Part shown: piece by piece, positions 1 through 7,965 of the stretch
How positions within the stretch are numbered: position 1 is the stretch's first letter
Layout: the number at the start of each line of letters is the position of its first letter
Assembly (NCBI GenBank): GCA_910576895.1
Contig: CAJTJZ010000002.1
Span: 100,116-133,039, forward strand
DNA length: 32,924 nucleotides
DNA from: an uncultured Lachnospiraceae bacterium
GTDB lineage: Bacteria; Bacillota; Clostridia; Lachnospirales; Lachnospiraceae
Direction of reading: 5' to 3'
The notes under the pieces: generated by a model
What the model was told of the DNA's origin: nothing
The model's database searches: none
Seen by the model: only the letters and a program-made list of their open reading frames with translations
Translations under genes and position numbers: made by a program

Positions 1-783
1 ATCACGTATCTCTGGACGAAGGAAGTCCATATTTGTTCTATAATAAGAATCAACAGAAGCAATATTGCTCCAATAAGAATCCAAATTATAAGCATAAATC
101 TTCTTTAGCCCTTTATAACGAACTAGAATATCTTTTACAAAATCATGGCGTTCTTCCTGTTTTGCTTTTTCAATTAACTCAATTAATTGTCTTCTGCGGA
201 TAACATAGATACCAGTAGAAATTGTATTTTGCATTGCAACTACTGGCTTTTCTTCAAATTCCTCAATTCTTCCATCGGAAGCAACCTTTACAACACCAAA
301 ACGTGTTGCATCTTCTCCTTCTGGAAGTGTCTTTGTAACAATTGTAATATCTGCTTTCTTTTCAATATGATATTCCAATACTTTATTGAAATCCAACTTA
401 TAAATACCATCACCAGAAGCAATGACAACATATGGTTCGTGACTATTCTTTAAAAAGCTCATATTTTGTGCCATAGCATCTGCTGTACCACGATACCAGA
501 AACCATTGTCTGCTGTAATCGTTGGTGTAAATACATATAATCCACCTTGTTTTCTACCAAAATCCCACCACTTGCTAGAATTTAAATGCTCATTTAAGGA
601 CTTTGCATTATATTGGGTAAATACGGCAACTTTCTGGATATGAGAGTTACTCATACTGCTCAGTGCAAAGTCAATACTACGGTAGCTGCCTGCCATAGGC
701 ATTGCTGCAATTGCCCTTTTATTGGACAAATCGCTCATTTTATTACTATTACCGCCTGCTAATACAATACCAATCGCTCTCAT
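1..783 (-). CDS. glgD: Glucose-1-phosphate adenylyltransferase subunit GlgD (partial, C-terminus outside window)
   Basis: Regulatory or partner subunit of ADP-glucose pyrophosphorylase, which makes ADP-glucose for glycogen. Seen: the reverse strand from 783 is open to the window edge (261 codons) and begins MRAIGIVLAGGNSNKM, a nucleotidyltransferase N-terminus. It lacks the usual catalytic GG-x-G-x-R-L form found in GlgC (GlgD has GGNSNKM), which is typical of GlgD proteins. Further on are FWYRGTADAMAQN and SGDGIYKLDFNKVLEYH. The ATG overlaps the glgC stop by one base (TAATG), so the two are probably translationally coupled. Known: in Bacilli and Clostridia GlgC and GlgD form a heteromer, with GlgC catalytic. 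The C-terminal beta-helix domain lies outside the window. Confidence 0.95.
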   Translation of the reverse strand, partial: MRAIGIVLAGGNSNKMSDLSNKRAIAAMPMAGSYRSIDFALSSMSNSHIQKVAVFTQYNAKSLNEHLNSSKWWDFGRKQGGLYVFTPTITADNGFWYRGTADAMAQNMSFLKNSHEPYVVIASGDGIYKLDFNKVLEYHIEKKADITIVTKTLPEGEDATRFGVVKVASDGRIEEFEEKPVVAMQNTISTGIYVIRRRQLIELIEKAKQEERHDFVKDILVRYKGLKKIYAYNLDSYWSNIASVDSYYRTNMDFLRPEIRD

Positions 784-2054
784 TATCTGTCACCTGCCTT
801 TATAATTACTTTTCCACTTTCTAATATGCCATTTGGATACTCGTCCGCTGTTGTTTCACCTGAAATTGCTGTATTCTTTCCAACTTTAACATTATCAGGA
901 ATTATGGAATTTTCTCCAATGGTAACAAGACCAAATCCATAGATATCTGCACGCATTTCATTTGGAACTTCTTCTCCAATGCCAAGCTCACAATGTTCAC
1001 CAACGGTTACATTTTCTGCAAGAATTGCTTTATTTACTATCGTTCCTGCACCAACTCTGGAAGAATTCATAAGAATGCTATCACGAATTACAGCACCCGG
1101 TCCAATATAAACATCTGGCCCAATGACAGAATTATGAACTTCACCAAAAATTTCTGCACCTTCACTAACAATGGCTCTGTCAATGACAGCATCTCCCGAA
1201 ATAAACTGTGGTGGAATACTGTCTGTCTTTGTATAAATTTTCCAAAATTCTTCATATAAATTAAATTCAGGAATTAAATCAATCAGTTCCATATTGGATT
1301 CCCAATAAGAACCTAATGTACCAACATCTTTCCAATAGCCATTAAATTCATAGGCAAAAACACGATCTCCCCTCTCATGGCAATATGGAATGATATGTTT
1401 ACCAAAGTCACAGCCCGGCTGATCTTTTAAAGTAATCAAAGCTTCTCTAAGCACAGGCCAACTAAAAATATAAATACCCATAGATGCCAAATTACTTCTC
1501 GGTTTTTCTGGCTTTTCCTCAAATTCAAGAATGCGTCTCTCTTCATTTGTAATTGCCACACCAAAACGGCTTGCTTCCTCTATTGGTACTGGAATTGTTG
1601 CCATCGTAATATCTGCATTGTTCTCCTTATGAAATTCAAGCATGACTTCATAATCCATCTTATAGATATGGTCACCACCAAGAATCAGTACATAATCTGG
1701 ATTATAATATTCCATATACTGTAAATTTTGATAAATCGCATTTGCAGTACCTGTATACCACTCACTACTTGTACTTTTTTCATATGGAGGAAGAATGGAG
1801 ACGCCTCCCACATTTCTGTCTAAATCCCATGGAATACCAATACCAATATGCGTATTTAATCTCAGTGGCTGATATTGTGTTAAAACACCCACAGTATCTA
1901 CACCGGAATTAATACAATTGCTTAATGGAAAGTCAATAATTCGATACTTACCACCAAAGGAAACTGCCGGCTTTGCAACATCAGCAGTCAATACACCCAA
2001 TCGTGAGCCCTGTCCGCCTGCAAGCAGCATGGCTATCATCTCTTTCTTAATCAC
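783..2054 (-). CDS. glgC: Glucose-1-phosphate adenylyltransferase, catalytic subunit GlgC
   Basis: Converts glucose-1-phosphate and ATP to ADP-glucose and pyrophosphate, the committed step of bacterial glycogen synthesis; cytoplasmic. Seen: 423 residues, a normal length. The N-terminus has the pyrophosphorylase signature MLLAGGQGSRLGVLT, followed by KPAVSFGGKYRIIDFPLSNC, WYTGTANAIYQN and the metal-site region GGDHIYKMDY. The C-terminal third (about 290-400) has hexapeptide-like beta-helix repeats (GAEIFGEVHNSVIGPDVYIGPGAVIRDS is in this part). The start is GTG at 2054, chosen because an AGAGGTGA ribosome site sits about 7 nt upstream. A well-matched promoter lies at 2226-2254. It is followed immediately by glgD in the same operon. 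Confidence 0.97.
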   Translation of the reverse strand: MIKKEMIAMLLAGGQGSRLGVLTADVAKPAVSFGGKYRIIDFPLSNCINSGVDTVGVLTQYQPLRLNTHIGIGIPWDLDRNVGGVSILPPYEKSTSSEWYTGTANAIYQNLQYMEYYNPDYVLILGGDHIYKMDYEVMLEFHKENNADITMATIPVPIEEASRFGVAITNEERRILEFEEKPEKPRSNLASMGIYIFSWPVLREALITLKDQPGCDFGKHIIPYCHERGDRVFAYEFNGYWKDVGTLGSYWESNMELIDLIPEFNLYEEFWKIYTKTDSIPPQFISGDAVIDRAIVSEGAEIFGEVHNSVIGPDVYIGPGAVIRDSILMNSSRVGAGTIVNKAILAENVTVGEHCELGIGEEVPNEMRADIYGFGLVTIGENSIIPDNVKVGKNTAISGETTADEYPNGILESGKVIIKAGDR

Positions 2055-2225
2055 GTAATCACCTCTCGTCAGTTTTTAATAACTTCTGTCATGAAATTTT
2101 TACTATGAATCTTATGACGGTTAAATAACACTTGTATATTTTTTTCCCCGTACATAATGTTCTTAGTATAGCAATCTTACTATAACTAAAATTTCCAATT
2201 TTCCCGGAAATCATATCACGCATAG

Positions 2226-2254
2226 ATTATACCATAGTTTTCCTGATTTGTGAA
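2226..2254 (-). promoter_or_regulatory. Sigma-A type promoter for glgCD
   Basis: On the minus strand: -35 TTCACA (2254-2249), a 17-base spacer, and -10 TATAAT (2231-2226) preceded by TGG, giving an extended -10. The predicted transcript start is near 2219, leaving an untranslated leader of about 165 nt before the GTG of glgC. I see no clear riboswitch fold in that leader. Confidence 0.72.
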
Positions 2255-2431
2255 TAAAAATTAACAAATTTTTTTCAAAATTTTACAGTTTTTTTGACAA
2301 ACCGTATAAAATCTTACAGTTTACGAACAAATTTTCGCAATTTCTTACATAATATTTTAAAATTCACCTATTTTTTTGTAACTATCTATGGAAAACTTTG
2401 ATTTTCTATTTTATTTTCCGTCAAAATCGGT

Positions 2432-2437
2432 TATAAT
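2432..2437 (+). promoter_or_regulatory. Likely -10 box of the murC promoter
   Basis: A perfect TATAAT. No good -35 hexamer lies 16-18 bases upstream, so the assignment rests on the -10 alone and on position, about 110 nt before the murC start. The predicted transcript would begin just before the CTTTGCT/AGCAAAG hairpin. Confidence 0.4.
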
Positions 2438-2549
2438 GGAAAAAGATTCCTTTGCTAAAAATCACAGCAAAGAACCTAGAAAACTATTAGAAAAACAAAA
2501 TAGCATCGTATAGAATATAATGACTTTATAGAAAAGAAAGGGTGTTTTT

Positions 2550-3947
2550 ATGTATCAAATTAATTTTCATCATCCAAGTAATGCATTTTTCATTGGTATT
2601 GGTGGCATCAGTATGAGTGGCTTTGCAGAACTTTTGCATAGTCTTGGTTTTCATATTTCTGGTTCTGATATTATGGAAAGTAAAATTACAGAACATTTAG
2701 AACAGCTTGGTATTCCTGTTCACTATGAACAGGTTCGTGAAAATATTACAAAAGATCTTGATTTTATTGTTTACACCGCTGCCATCCATCCAGATAATCC
2801 AGAATTTATTGCAGCAAAAGAACAAAACATTCCAATGATTGATCGTGCAGAACTTGTTGGTCAAGTTATGAAAAACTATCAGGATGCAATTGCTGTTTCT
2901 GGTACGCATGGAAAAACAACTGTCACCTCTATGCTTTCTCATATTCTTATCGCTGCTAATCTTGATCCAACTATTTCTATCGGTGGTGTTTTAAAAGCAA
3001 TTCATGGAAATATGCGGATTGGCAAATCAGGATATTTTCTTACGGAAGCTTGTGAATATACGAATAGCTTTTTAAAATTTCATCCAAAATTTGGTATTAT
3101 ATTAAATATAGAAGAAGATCATATGGACTTTTTTAAAGATATCGATGATATCCGCCATTCCTTTCATCAATTTGCATTGCTTTTGCCAAAAAACGGCTGT
3201 TTAATTATTAATGGAAATATTGACCATTTAGAAGAAATTACAAAGGATGTCGCCTGTCCATGTGTTACGTATGGTCTTGGCAAGAAATGTTATAATTATA
3301 CTGCAGAAAATATTACTTATGATAAATTGGGATGTGCAAGTTATGATTTAATTATTAATGGAAGAATTGAGGAACGAATTACCTTACGTGTTATGGGTGA
3401 TTATAATATAGAAAATTCTCTCGCTGCCATCGCCTGTGCAAGACATCTTTTTTTGCATATTCCTGAAATTCAAACAGGATTTTCTGCCTTTTATGGAGCA
3501 GATCGCCGTTTTGAATACAAAGGAAATGTTGGTGGTGTTACAGTAATTGATGATTATGCACATCATCCTTCTGAAATTAAAGCTTCTTTAGAAGTTGCAC
3601 AAAAATATCCACATAAGCATCTATGGCTTGTATTTCAACCACATACGTATACAAGAACAAAAGCATTTCTAAAAGAATTTGCAATGGTACTTTCTACTGC
3701 AGAACATATTATTCTTGCTGATATTTATGCTGCAAGAGAATTAGATACAGGAGAAATTTCCTCTCTTGATTTAAAACATGAAATTGAATTACTTAATGGT
3801 GATGTTTCCTACTTTCCAAGCTTTGGCGAAATTGAAGATTTTTTACTCGAACATTGTGTAAAAGATGATTTGATTATTACTATGGGAGCTGGAAATGTTG
3901 TAGAAATCGGAGATGATTTACTTGGAAATTCTAAAATAGAAGAATAA
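2550..3947 (+). CDS. murC: UDP-N-acetylmuramate--L-alanine ligase
   Basis: Adds L-alanine to UDP-MurNAc using ATP, the first amino-acid step of peptidoglycan stem synthesis; cytoplasmic. Seen: 465 residues. N-terminal Rossmann domain with GIGGISMSG (16-24), central ATP-binding loop GTHGKTT (118-124), and the C-terminal signature DDYAHHPSEI (about 334). These three in order identify MurC among the Mur ligases. The ATG at 2550 follows an AAAGGGTG ribosome site. It stands alone rather than in a division-wall cluster; downstream is a DnaA-box region and the helicase-loader genes. The stop codon lies inside an AT-only hairpin (3941-3963). Confidence 0.96.
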   Translation: MYQINFHHPSNAFFIGIGGISMSGFAELLHSLGFHISGSDIMESKITEHLEQLGIPVHYEQVRENITKDLDFIVYTAAIHPDNPEFIAAKEQNIPMIDRAELVGQVMKNYQDAIAVSGTHGKTTVTSMLSHILIAANLDPTISIGGVLKAIHGNMRIGKSGYFLTEACEYTNSFLKFHPKFGIILNIEEDHMDFFKDIDDIRHSFHQFALLLPKNGCLIINGNIDHLEEITKDVACPCVTYGLGKKCYNYTAENITYDKLGCASYDLIINGRIEERITLRVMGDYNIENSLAAIACARHLFLHIPEIQTGFSAFYGADRRFEYKGNVGGVTVIDDYAHHPSEIKASLEVAQKYPHKHLWLVFQPHTYTRTKAFLKEFAMVLSTAEHIILADIYAARELDTGEISSLDLKHEIELLNGDVSYFPSFGEIEDFLLEHCVKDDLIITMGAGNVVEIGDDLLGNSKIEE

Positions 3948-3963
3948 AAATGATTTTTATTCT
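3941..3963 (+). terminator. AT-only hairpin spanning the murC stop codon
   Basis: AGAATAAAAA (3941-3950) and TTTTTATTCT (3954-3963) form a perfect 10-bp stem with a three-base loop. The murC TAA is inside the left arm. There is no G/C-rich core and the T-run is within the stem, so it is at best a weak terminator. Confidence 0.35.
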
Positions 3964-3970
3964 TAAAAAG

Positions 3971-4100
3971 TTATCCACAATTTGTGGATAACTTGTGGAT
4001 AACTGATTGTTTTTATATCAATTAATACTATTTTTATCCACTTTTTTTCTTGTCCACTAGATCTTGTGGGTATTGTAAATATAAAACAAAGTTATCCACA
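3971..4100. promoter_or_regulatory. DnaA-box cluster upstream of the primosome genes
   Basis: Four perfect matches to the DnaA box TTATCCACA: 3971-3979 (plus), 3983-3991 (minus), 3994-4002 (minus) and 4092-4100 (plus). Boxes two and three are 11 bases apart in register, about one helical turn, on the same strand. A one-mismatch site TTATCCACT is at 4034-4042 and a two-mismatch site TTGTCCACT at 4050-4058. The cluster lies between murC and the promoter of the DnaD/DnaC genes. It fits a DnaA-binding regulatory or titration site. It is not an obvious origin: dnaA and dnaN are absent here. Confidence 0.8.
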
Positions 4101-4225
4101 AGATGTAGAAACTACTCTTTATCATCTCTTTTCTATTTCCTTTTTTTATTTTCTTACGCACATTTTCAAAAAATACTTTATTTTATTCTTTATGTTATTT
4201 TCAAAAATTTCCCTACAAGGAACAA

Positions 4226-4254
4226 TTGTATCCTTAGCAAAATCGTGTTAAAAT
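4226..4254 (+). promoter_or_regulatory. Promoter for the DnaD-domain gene and dnaC
   Basis: -35 TTGTAT (4226-4231), 17-base spacer, and extended -10 TGTTAAAAT (TG at 4246-4247, hexamer 4249-4254). The predicted start is about 17 nt before the ATG at 4278. The nearest perfect DnaA box ends 126 bases upstream of the -35. Confidence 0.6.
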
Positions 4255-4277
4255 GTTTTTGAAAGTGTGGTGATATT

Positions 4278-5459
4278 ATGGCTTCTATTTTATTAACATC
4301 GCAAACTCCTGCAAGCTTTACCGTTGTTTCTAATGTTTTTATTGATGATTATATGCCTTATGCTCATGGCGATTATGTAAAAATATATTTATATCTTTTA
4401 CGTTGTCTTGGAGAGGAAAAAAAAGATATTTCTATTTCCTCTTTAGCTGATCGATTTGAAAATACAGAAAAGGACATTTTACGAGCCATTCATTATTGGG
4501 AACAAAAAAAACTTTTAATACTTTCCTATGATCAAAAAAACACAATTACGGGAATTTCTTTTTCCATTCCTTCTGATCCAAAAATACCAGAAGAAACTTC
4601 TCCTTTACTAGAGACGATTCCACAGGAAATGCCCGTTCCTAAAAATGAAAAAAATGAACAACCTACAGAACTTACAACACCTACGATTAATAAGCGTCCT
4701 ATTTATACGGCAGAACAAATTGCTTGTATTAAGGAAGATCCCGAAGTTATTCTGCTTTTAGAACAAATAGAACATACCTTACAAAAACTATTAAAGCCAA
4801 GTGATATTCAATTAATCTTATATCTATATGAAGGCTTAGGATTTTCAACACAATTAATTTTATACCTTTATGAGTATTGCATCTCCATGAACAAAGCACA
4901 TATCAATTATATTGAACAAGTAGCGATCAATTGGAGTCGTGACAATATTCGTACCGTAGAACAAGCAGAACTTACAACAAAACAATATAAGCAATATCAA
5001 AAAGATTATGCTGCAATTGCAAAAGCACTTGGTTTTCCACGCTCTCTTGCACAAGCAGAATGTGCCTTTGCAAAAAAATGGCTTGAGGAATGGAACTTTC
5101 CTATTGAAATGGTATTAGATGCTTGTAAACGTACCATATTACAAACGCAGAGTGCTAATTTTATTTATATTAATAGCATTCTTGCTTCTTGGCATGATGC
5201 AGGTATTCATACGCTTGAACAAGCCAAGCAGGCAGATGATATTTTTAATAAAACGTCTGCTAAAAAAATAAAACAACAGCAAAACATACAAGCTTCCAAT
5301 TCCCGTACTCAGCCTGTCTATCAAAGAGCAAAAAATCGCTTTACTTCTTTTGAACAACATCATTATTCAAAAGAAGATATGGAATTAATAGAACGTGCCT
5401 TACTTCGCAATTCTGAAAATATTACTAGGAAAGGGGATCGCTATGAGCCTTACCAATGA
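4278..5459 (+). CDS. DnaD-domain replication initiation protein
   Basis: Probable primosome component acting with the helicase loader encoded next door. Seen: 393 residues. A winged-helix-like N-terminus (about 15-90, with YAHGDYVKIYLYLLRCL), a Pro/Glu-rich linker (100-145), then two DnaD-type (DDBH2) repeats at about 150-235 and 245-325. The second has the family pattern YINSILASWHDAGIHTLEQA; the first has a parallel IEQVAINWSRDNIRTVEQA. The basic C-terminal tail runs to 393. Known: DnaD and DnaB of Firmicutes share this domain and remodel origin DNA; many Clostridia have one protein with two copies. Its ribosome site GTGGTGAT precedes ATG 4278. It overlaps dnaC by 17 nt. Confidence 0.88.
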   Translation: MASILLTSQTPASFTVVSNVFIDDYMPYAHGDYVKIYLYLLRCLGEEKKDISISSLADRFENTEKDILRAIHYWEQKKLLILSYDQKNTITGISFSIPSDPKIPEETSPLLETIPQEMPVPKNEKNEQPTELTTPTINKRPIYTAEQIACIKEDPEVILLLEQIEHTLQKLLKPSDIQLILYLYEGLGFSTQLILYLYEYCISMNKAHINYIEQVAINWSRDNIRTVEQAELTTKQYKQYQKDYAAIAKALGFPRSLAQAECAFAKKWLEEWNFPIEMVLDACKRTILQTQSANFIYINSILASWHDAGIHTLEQAKQADDIFNKTSAKKIKQQQNIQASNSRTQPVYQRAKNRFTSFEQHHYSKEDMELIERALLRNSENITRKGDRYEPYQ

Positions 5460-6474
5460 ACAATATAATTTAATTTTACGTGAATATGACAGCCGCCGTC
5501 TAAAAGCCCGTCATGAATTAGAAGAACGCATTAAAAAAGCAGAACAAAAAATCCCTGCTCTGCGGTCAATTAATCAACAAATAGCATCCTCTTCTGTTAC
5601 TTATGCAAAGCTTTCTCTTTCCAAAGAAGCGGTTGATTTTAAAGAACTTAGTGTATTAAATCACTCACTTTCGCTAGAAAAGGAACATTTATTAGAAGCA
5701 AATGGTTTTCCACGTGATTATTTAAAATTACAGTACCATTGTCCTTTCTGTAAAGATACTGGCTTTGATAAATCCCAAAAAAGATGCCGCTGTTTCCAAC
5801 AAACAGTTATGGATTTACTCTATTCCCAGTCCTTTTTACAAAAACAACTGAAAAAGGAGAATTTTTCTACCTTTCGTTATGATTTTTATCAGGATCTTCC
5901 CGATCCTGAACATCCTAGAGAAGCAACTCCTTTGCAGAATATAAAAAAAGCAGTACAAACTTGTAAAAAATTTATTGATTTATTTTCTTCTGATTATAAA
6001 AATGTACTAATTCATGGAAAAACAGGTGTTGGAAAGACCTTTCTTTCTAATTGTATAGCAAATGAACTGCTTCAACAAGGTTATACGATTATTTATTTAT
6101 CTGCACCGCAATTATTTGAAATTATTGAACAATATAAATTTACAAAATCAAAAACAGATACTACGCTAGAAACAGCAGAATCAAAAATGCAATATATTCT
6201 TACCTGCGACTTCTTGATTATTGATGATCTTGGTACAGAATTTAATAATTCCTTTCTTTCCTCGCAGCTTTATTATTGTATTAACGAACGTTTCTTACGA
6301 CAAAAATCCATGTTGATTTCTACAAATCTTACCTTAGATGAAATACGAGAAAGTTATAGTGATCGAATTTTCTCAAGACTATGTAATGATTATGTCCATA
6401 TTAAGCTTTATGGACAAGATATTCGTATTAAAAAAGCAATTATAGAAAGTCCAGAATTAGCAATTGACTATTGA
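5443..6474 (+). CDS. dnaC: Replicative helicase loader, DnaC/DnaI family ATPase
   Basis: AAA+ ATPase expected to load the DnaB-type helicase at the origin and at restart forks. Seen: with the start at 5443 it has 343 residues. An N-terminal coiled region is followed by a zinc-type cluster (C100, C103, C115, C117), Walker A GKTGVGKT (192-199), Walker B FLIIDDLGTE (about 257) and a sensor-like STN (293-295). I chose ATG 5443 because AGGAAAGGGG lies just upstream; an in-frame ATG at 5395 has no such site. It overlaps the end of the DnaD-domain gene, so both are probably co-translated. The zinc cluster before the ATPase domain matches the DnaI/DnaC loaders of Firmicutes rather than IstB of insertion sequences. 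Confidence 0.92.
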   Translation: MSLTNEQYNLILREYDSRRLKARHELEERIKKAEQKIPALRSINQQIASSSVTYAKLSLSKEAVDFKELSVLNHSLSLEKEHLLEANGFPRDYLKLQYHCPFCKDTGFDKSQKRCRCFQQTVMDLLYSQSFLQKQLKKENFSTFRYDFYQDLPDPEHPREATPLQNIKKAVQTCKKFIDLFSSDYKNVLIHGKTGVGKTFLSNCIANELLQQGYTIIYLSAPQLFEIIEQYKFTKSKTDTTLETAESKMQYILTCDFLIIDDLGTEFNNSFLSSQLYYCINERFLRQKSMLISTNLTLDEIRESYSDRIFSRLCNDYVHIKLYGQDIRIKKAIIESPELAIDY

Positions 6475-6499
6475 CTTCCATTTGTCATCATGGTATAAA
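6471..6499 (+). promoter_or_regulatory. Promoter for prs, inside the end of dnaC
   Basis: -35 TTGACT (6471-6476) overlaps the dnaC stop codon; a 17-base spacer leads to -10 TATAAA (6494-6499) preceded by TGG. The predicted leader of prs is about 64 nt and contains a weak AAGATT...AATCTT stem. So prs does not depend only on the dnaC operon. Confidence 0.7.
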
Positions 6500-6569
6500 A
6501 AGATTGCATTTCCTAACAATAAAATCTTAATCATTATTCTTTTCACTTTTACTTATTACGGAGGTTTTT

Positions 6570-7760
6570 ATGTCACAACAGTCAAATCAAAAAAAACTTT
6601 TAAAGGCACTTCCTGTCGGTACTCTTGGTATTATTCCTTTGGAGAGCAGCCAAAGCTTAGGCGATAAGGTAAATGACTATATTGTAAACTGGAGAAAAAA
6701 ACGGGAACGTGAAAGAAAACAAAGCAGTCATTCTATTGAATTAGAGGGATATCTTCGGGATTCCTATATTATTCATGCTTCCTGCCCACGTTTTGGCTCT
6801 GGTGAAGCAAAAGGCTTTATTACGGAATCTGTTCGAGGAACGGATCTCTATCTTCTTGTTGATGTCTGTAATCACAGCCTAACTTATACCGTATGCGGAC
6901 AGACAAACCATATGTCACCAGATGATCATTATCAAGATTTAAAAAGAGTCATTTCTGCTGTCGGCGGAAAAGCAAAACGCATTACTGTAATTATGCCATT
7001 TCTTTATGAAAGCAGACAACATAAACGCACGGCAAGAGAATCTCTTGACTGTGCCCTAGCATTGCAGGAACTTACCAATATGGGAGTAGAAAACATTATT
7101 ACTTTTGATGCCCATGATCCACGTGTACAAAATGCCATTCCTTTAAAAAGCTTTGAAACAGTACGTCCAACGTATCAGTTTATTAAAGCATTGCTTCAAA
7201 ATTTGCCAGATTTAAAAATGGATGCAAAACATATGATGATGATTAGCCCAGACGAAGGCGGTATGGGACGTGCCATTTATTTTGCTAATGTACTTGGCAT
7301 TGATATGGGAATGTTTTATAAACGCCGCGATTATACAAGAATTGTCGATGGCAGGAATCCAATTGTGGCACATGAATTTCTTGGTTCTGATATCGAAGGA
7401 AAAGATATGTTAATATTGGATGATATGATTTCTTCCGGTGATAGTATGATTGATGTTGCTACGGAATTAAAAAAACGCAAAGCTGGACGGATTTTTGTTG
7501 CTTCTACTTTTGGATTATTTACAGATGGACTAGAAAAGTTTGATAAAGCCTATGAAAATGGATTAATTACTCGTGTTATGACAACCAATCTTGTTTATCA
7601 ACCAAAAGAACTTTTAACAAAACCTTATTATATTAATGTAGATATGAGTAAATATGTAGCACTATTAATTGATACATTAAATCATGATGGTTCGATTAGT
7701 GAATTATTAAATCCAACCGAAAGGATTCAAAAAATTTTAAAAAAATATAAACAAAAATAA
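6570..7760 (+). CDS. prs: Ribose-phosphate pyrophosphokinase
   Basis: Makes PRPP from ribose-5-phosphate and ATP for purine, pyrimidine, His, Trp and NAD synthesis. Seen: 396 residues, longer than the usual 310-320. The extra length is an N-terminal extension of about 50-60 residues rich in K/R/E and some inserted segments. The PRPP-binding loop LILDDMISSGDSMID is at about 281-295; the metal-site region DAHDPRVQNAIP and the catalytic-flap region YKRRDYTRIVDG (instead of the more usual KRR form) are present. A strong GGAGG ribosome site precedes ATG 6570. Such long Prs forms are familiar in Lachnospiraceae. It is read from its own promoter at 6471-6499 and ends in a multi-hairpin region. Confidence 0.93.
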   Translation: MSQQSNQKKLLKALPVGTLGIIPLESSQSLGDKVNDYIVNWRKKRERERKQSSHSIELEGYLRDSYIIHASCPRFGSGEAKGFITESVRGTDLYLLVDVCNHSLTYTVCGQTNHMSPDDHYQDLKRVISAVGGKAKRITVIMPFLYESRQHKRTARESLDCALALQELTNMGVENIITFDAHDPRVQNAIPLKSFETVRPTYQFIKALLQNLPDLKMDAKHMMMISPDEGGMGRAIYFANVLGIDMGMFYKRRDYTRIVDGRNPIVAHEFLGSDIEGKDMLILDDMISSGDSMIDVATELKKRKAGRIFVASTFGLFTDGLEKFDKAYENGLITRVMTTNLVYQPKELLTKPYYINVDMSKYVALLIDTLNHDGSISELLNPTERIQKILKKYKQK

Positions 7761-7771
7761 TTCTCTGTTAT

Positions 7772-7811
7772 ACTCACGAGCGAAAAATTTTTTCTCTTTT
7801 CGCCCGTGAGT
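7772..7811. terminator. Hairpin 1 after prs
   Basis: Arms 7772-7786 (ACTCACG-A-GCGAAAA) and 7797-7811 (TTTTCGC-C-CGTGAGT): 14 paired bases with one A/C mismatch and a T-rich loop. No T-run follows on the plus strand, so it may protect the 3' end rather than end transcription. Confidence 0.5.
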
Positions 7812-7824
7812 TCGTGCCGACCGC

Positions 7825-7839
7825 AGCCACGAAGTGGCT
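7825..7839. repeat. Hairpin 2 in the prs-yjfF gap
   Basis: AGCCAC (7825-7830), loop GAA, GTGGCT (7834-7839): a compact perfect 6-bp stem, followed by TTATTTCTT on the plus strand. Confidence 0.4.
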
Positions 7840-7861
7840 TATTTCTTGTTGTGCACACCGC

Positions 7862-7901
7862 TTTATACTGAGCGGTCATGTTTTTCGACCGCCAGTATAA
7901 A
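7862..7901. terminator. Hairpin 3 in the prs-yjfF gap
   Basis: Arms 7862-7877 and 7887-7901 pair over 15 bp with one bulged A (7871): TTTATACTG plus GCGGTC against GACCGC plus CAGTATAAA, around a T-rich nine-base loop. Confidence 0.5.
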
Positions 7902-7910
7902 AAACAATTT

Positions 7911-7944
7911 GGTCTGTCACATAAAAGAAACAATGCGACAGACC
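7911..7944. terminator. Bidirectional terminator between prs and yjfF
   Basis: GGTCTGTC (7911-7918) pairs with GACAGACC (7937-7944). A TTTTAT tract follows on the plus strand and a TTGTTTTTTAT tract on the minus strand, so it can stop transcripts from both converging genes. Confidence 0.65.
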
Positions 7945-7965
7945 TTTTATAAATAGATAATTTTT

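Larger units (their letters stand above)
2055..2549. other. 495-bp divergent intergenic region between glgC and murC
   Basis: Very AT-rich, no credible gene. It holds the glgCD promoter (2226-2254) and, on the plus strand, a TATAAT at 2432-2437 likely to serve murC. A small plus-strand hairpin, CTTTGCT (2450-2456) with AGCAAAG (2466-2472), would sit near the 5' end of the murC transcript. A perfect TTGACA at 2294-2299 has no -10 box at proper distance. The remaining bases are mainly A/T runs. Confidence 0.6.
3948..4277 (+). other. 330-bp intergenic region between murC and the DnaD-domain gene
   Basis: Contains the weak hairpin after murC, the DnaA-box cluster (3971-4100), a T-rich stretch, and the promoter at 4226-4254. 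Short open frames here (near 4050-4262) encode low-complexity F/L/Y-rich peptides without ribosome sites, and I do not regard them as genes. Confidence 0.6.

Noticed and set aside
2294..2299. Perfect TTGACA upstream of murC as a -35 box
   Set aside because: No -10-like hexamer lies 16-18 bases downstream; the nearby TATAAA (2305-2310) is only five bases away.
3971..4002. The DnaA boxes as the chromosomal replication origin
   Set aside because: dnaA, dnaN and an obvious unwinding element with DnaA-trios next to the boxes are not visible; the loader genes alone do not mark oriC.
4050..4262. Two overlapping small open frames between murC and the DnaD-domain gene
   Set aside because: They have no ribosome site, are made of F/L/Y-rich low-complexity residues from a T-rich stretch, and overlap the DnaA boxes and promoter.
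5443..6474. IstB-type transposon ATPase
   Set aside because: No transposase partner or terminal repeats; the zinc cluster and DnaD-domain neighbour point to a helicase loader.
6464..6667. 67-codon plus-strand frame between dnaC and prs
   Set aside because: It overlaps both genes, has no ribosome site and covers the prs promoter.
7727..7933. 68-codon minus-strand frame over the prs hairpins
   Set aside because: It is formed from the hairpin sequences and overlaps the prs 3' end; no ribosome site.
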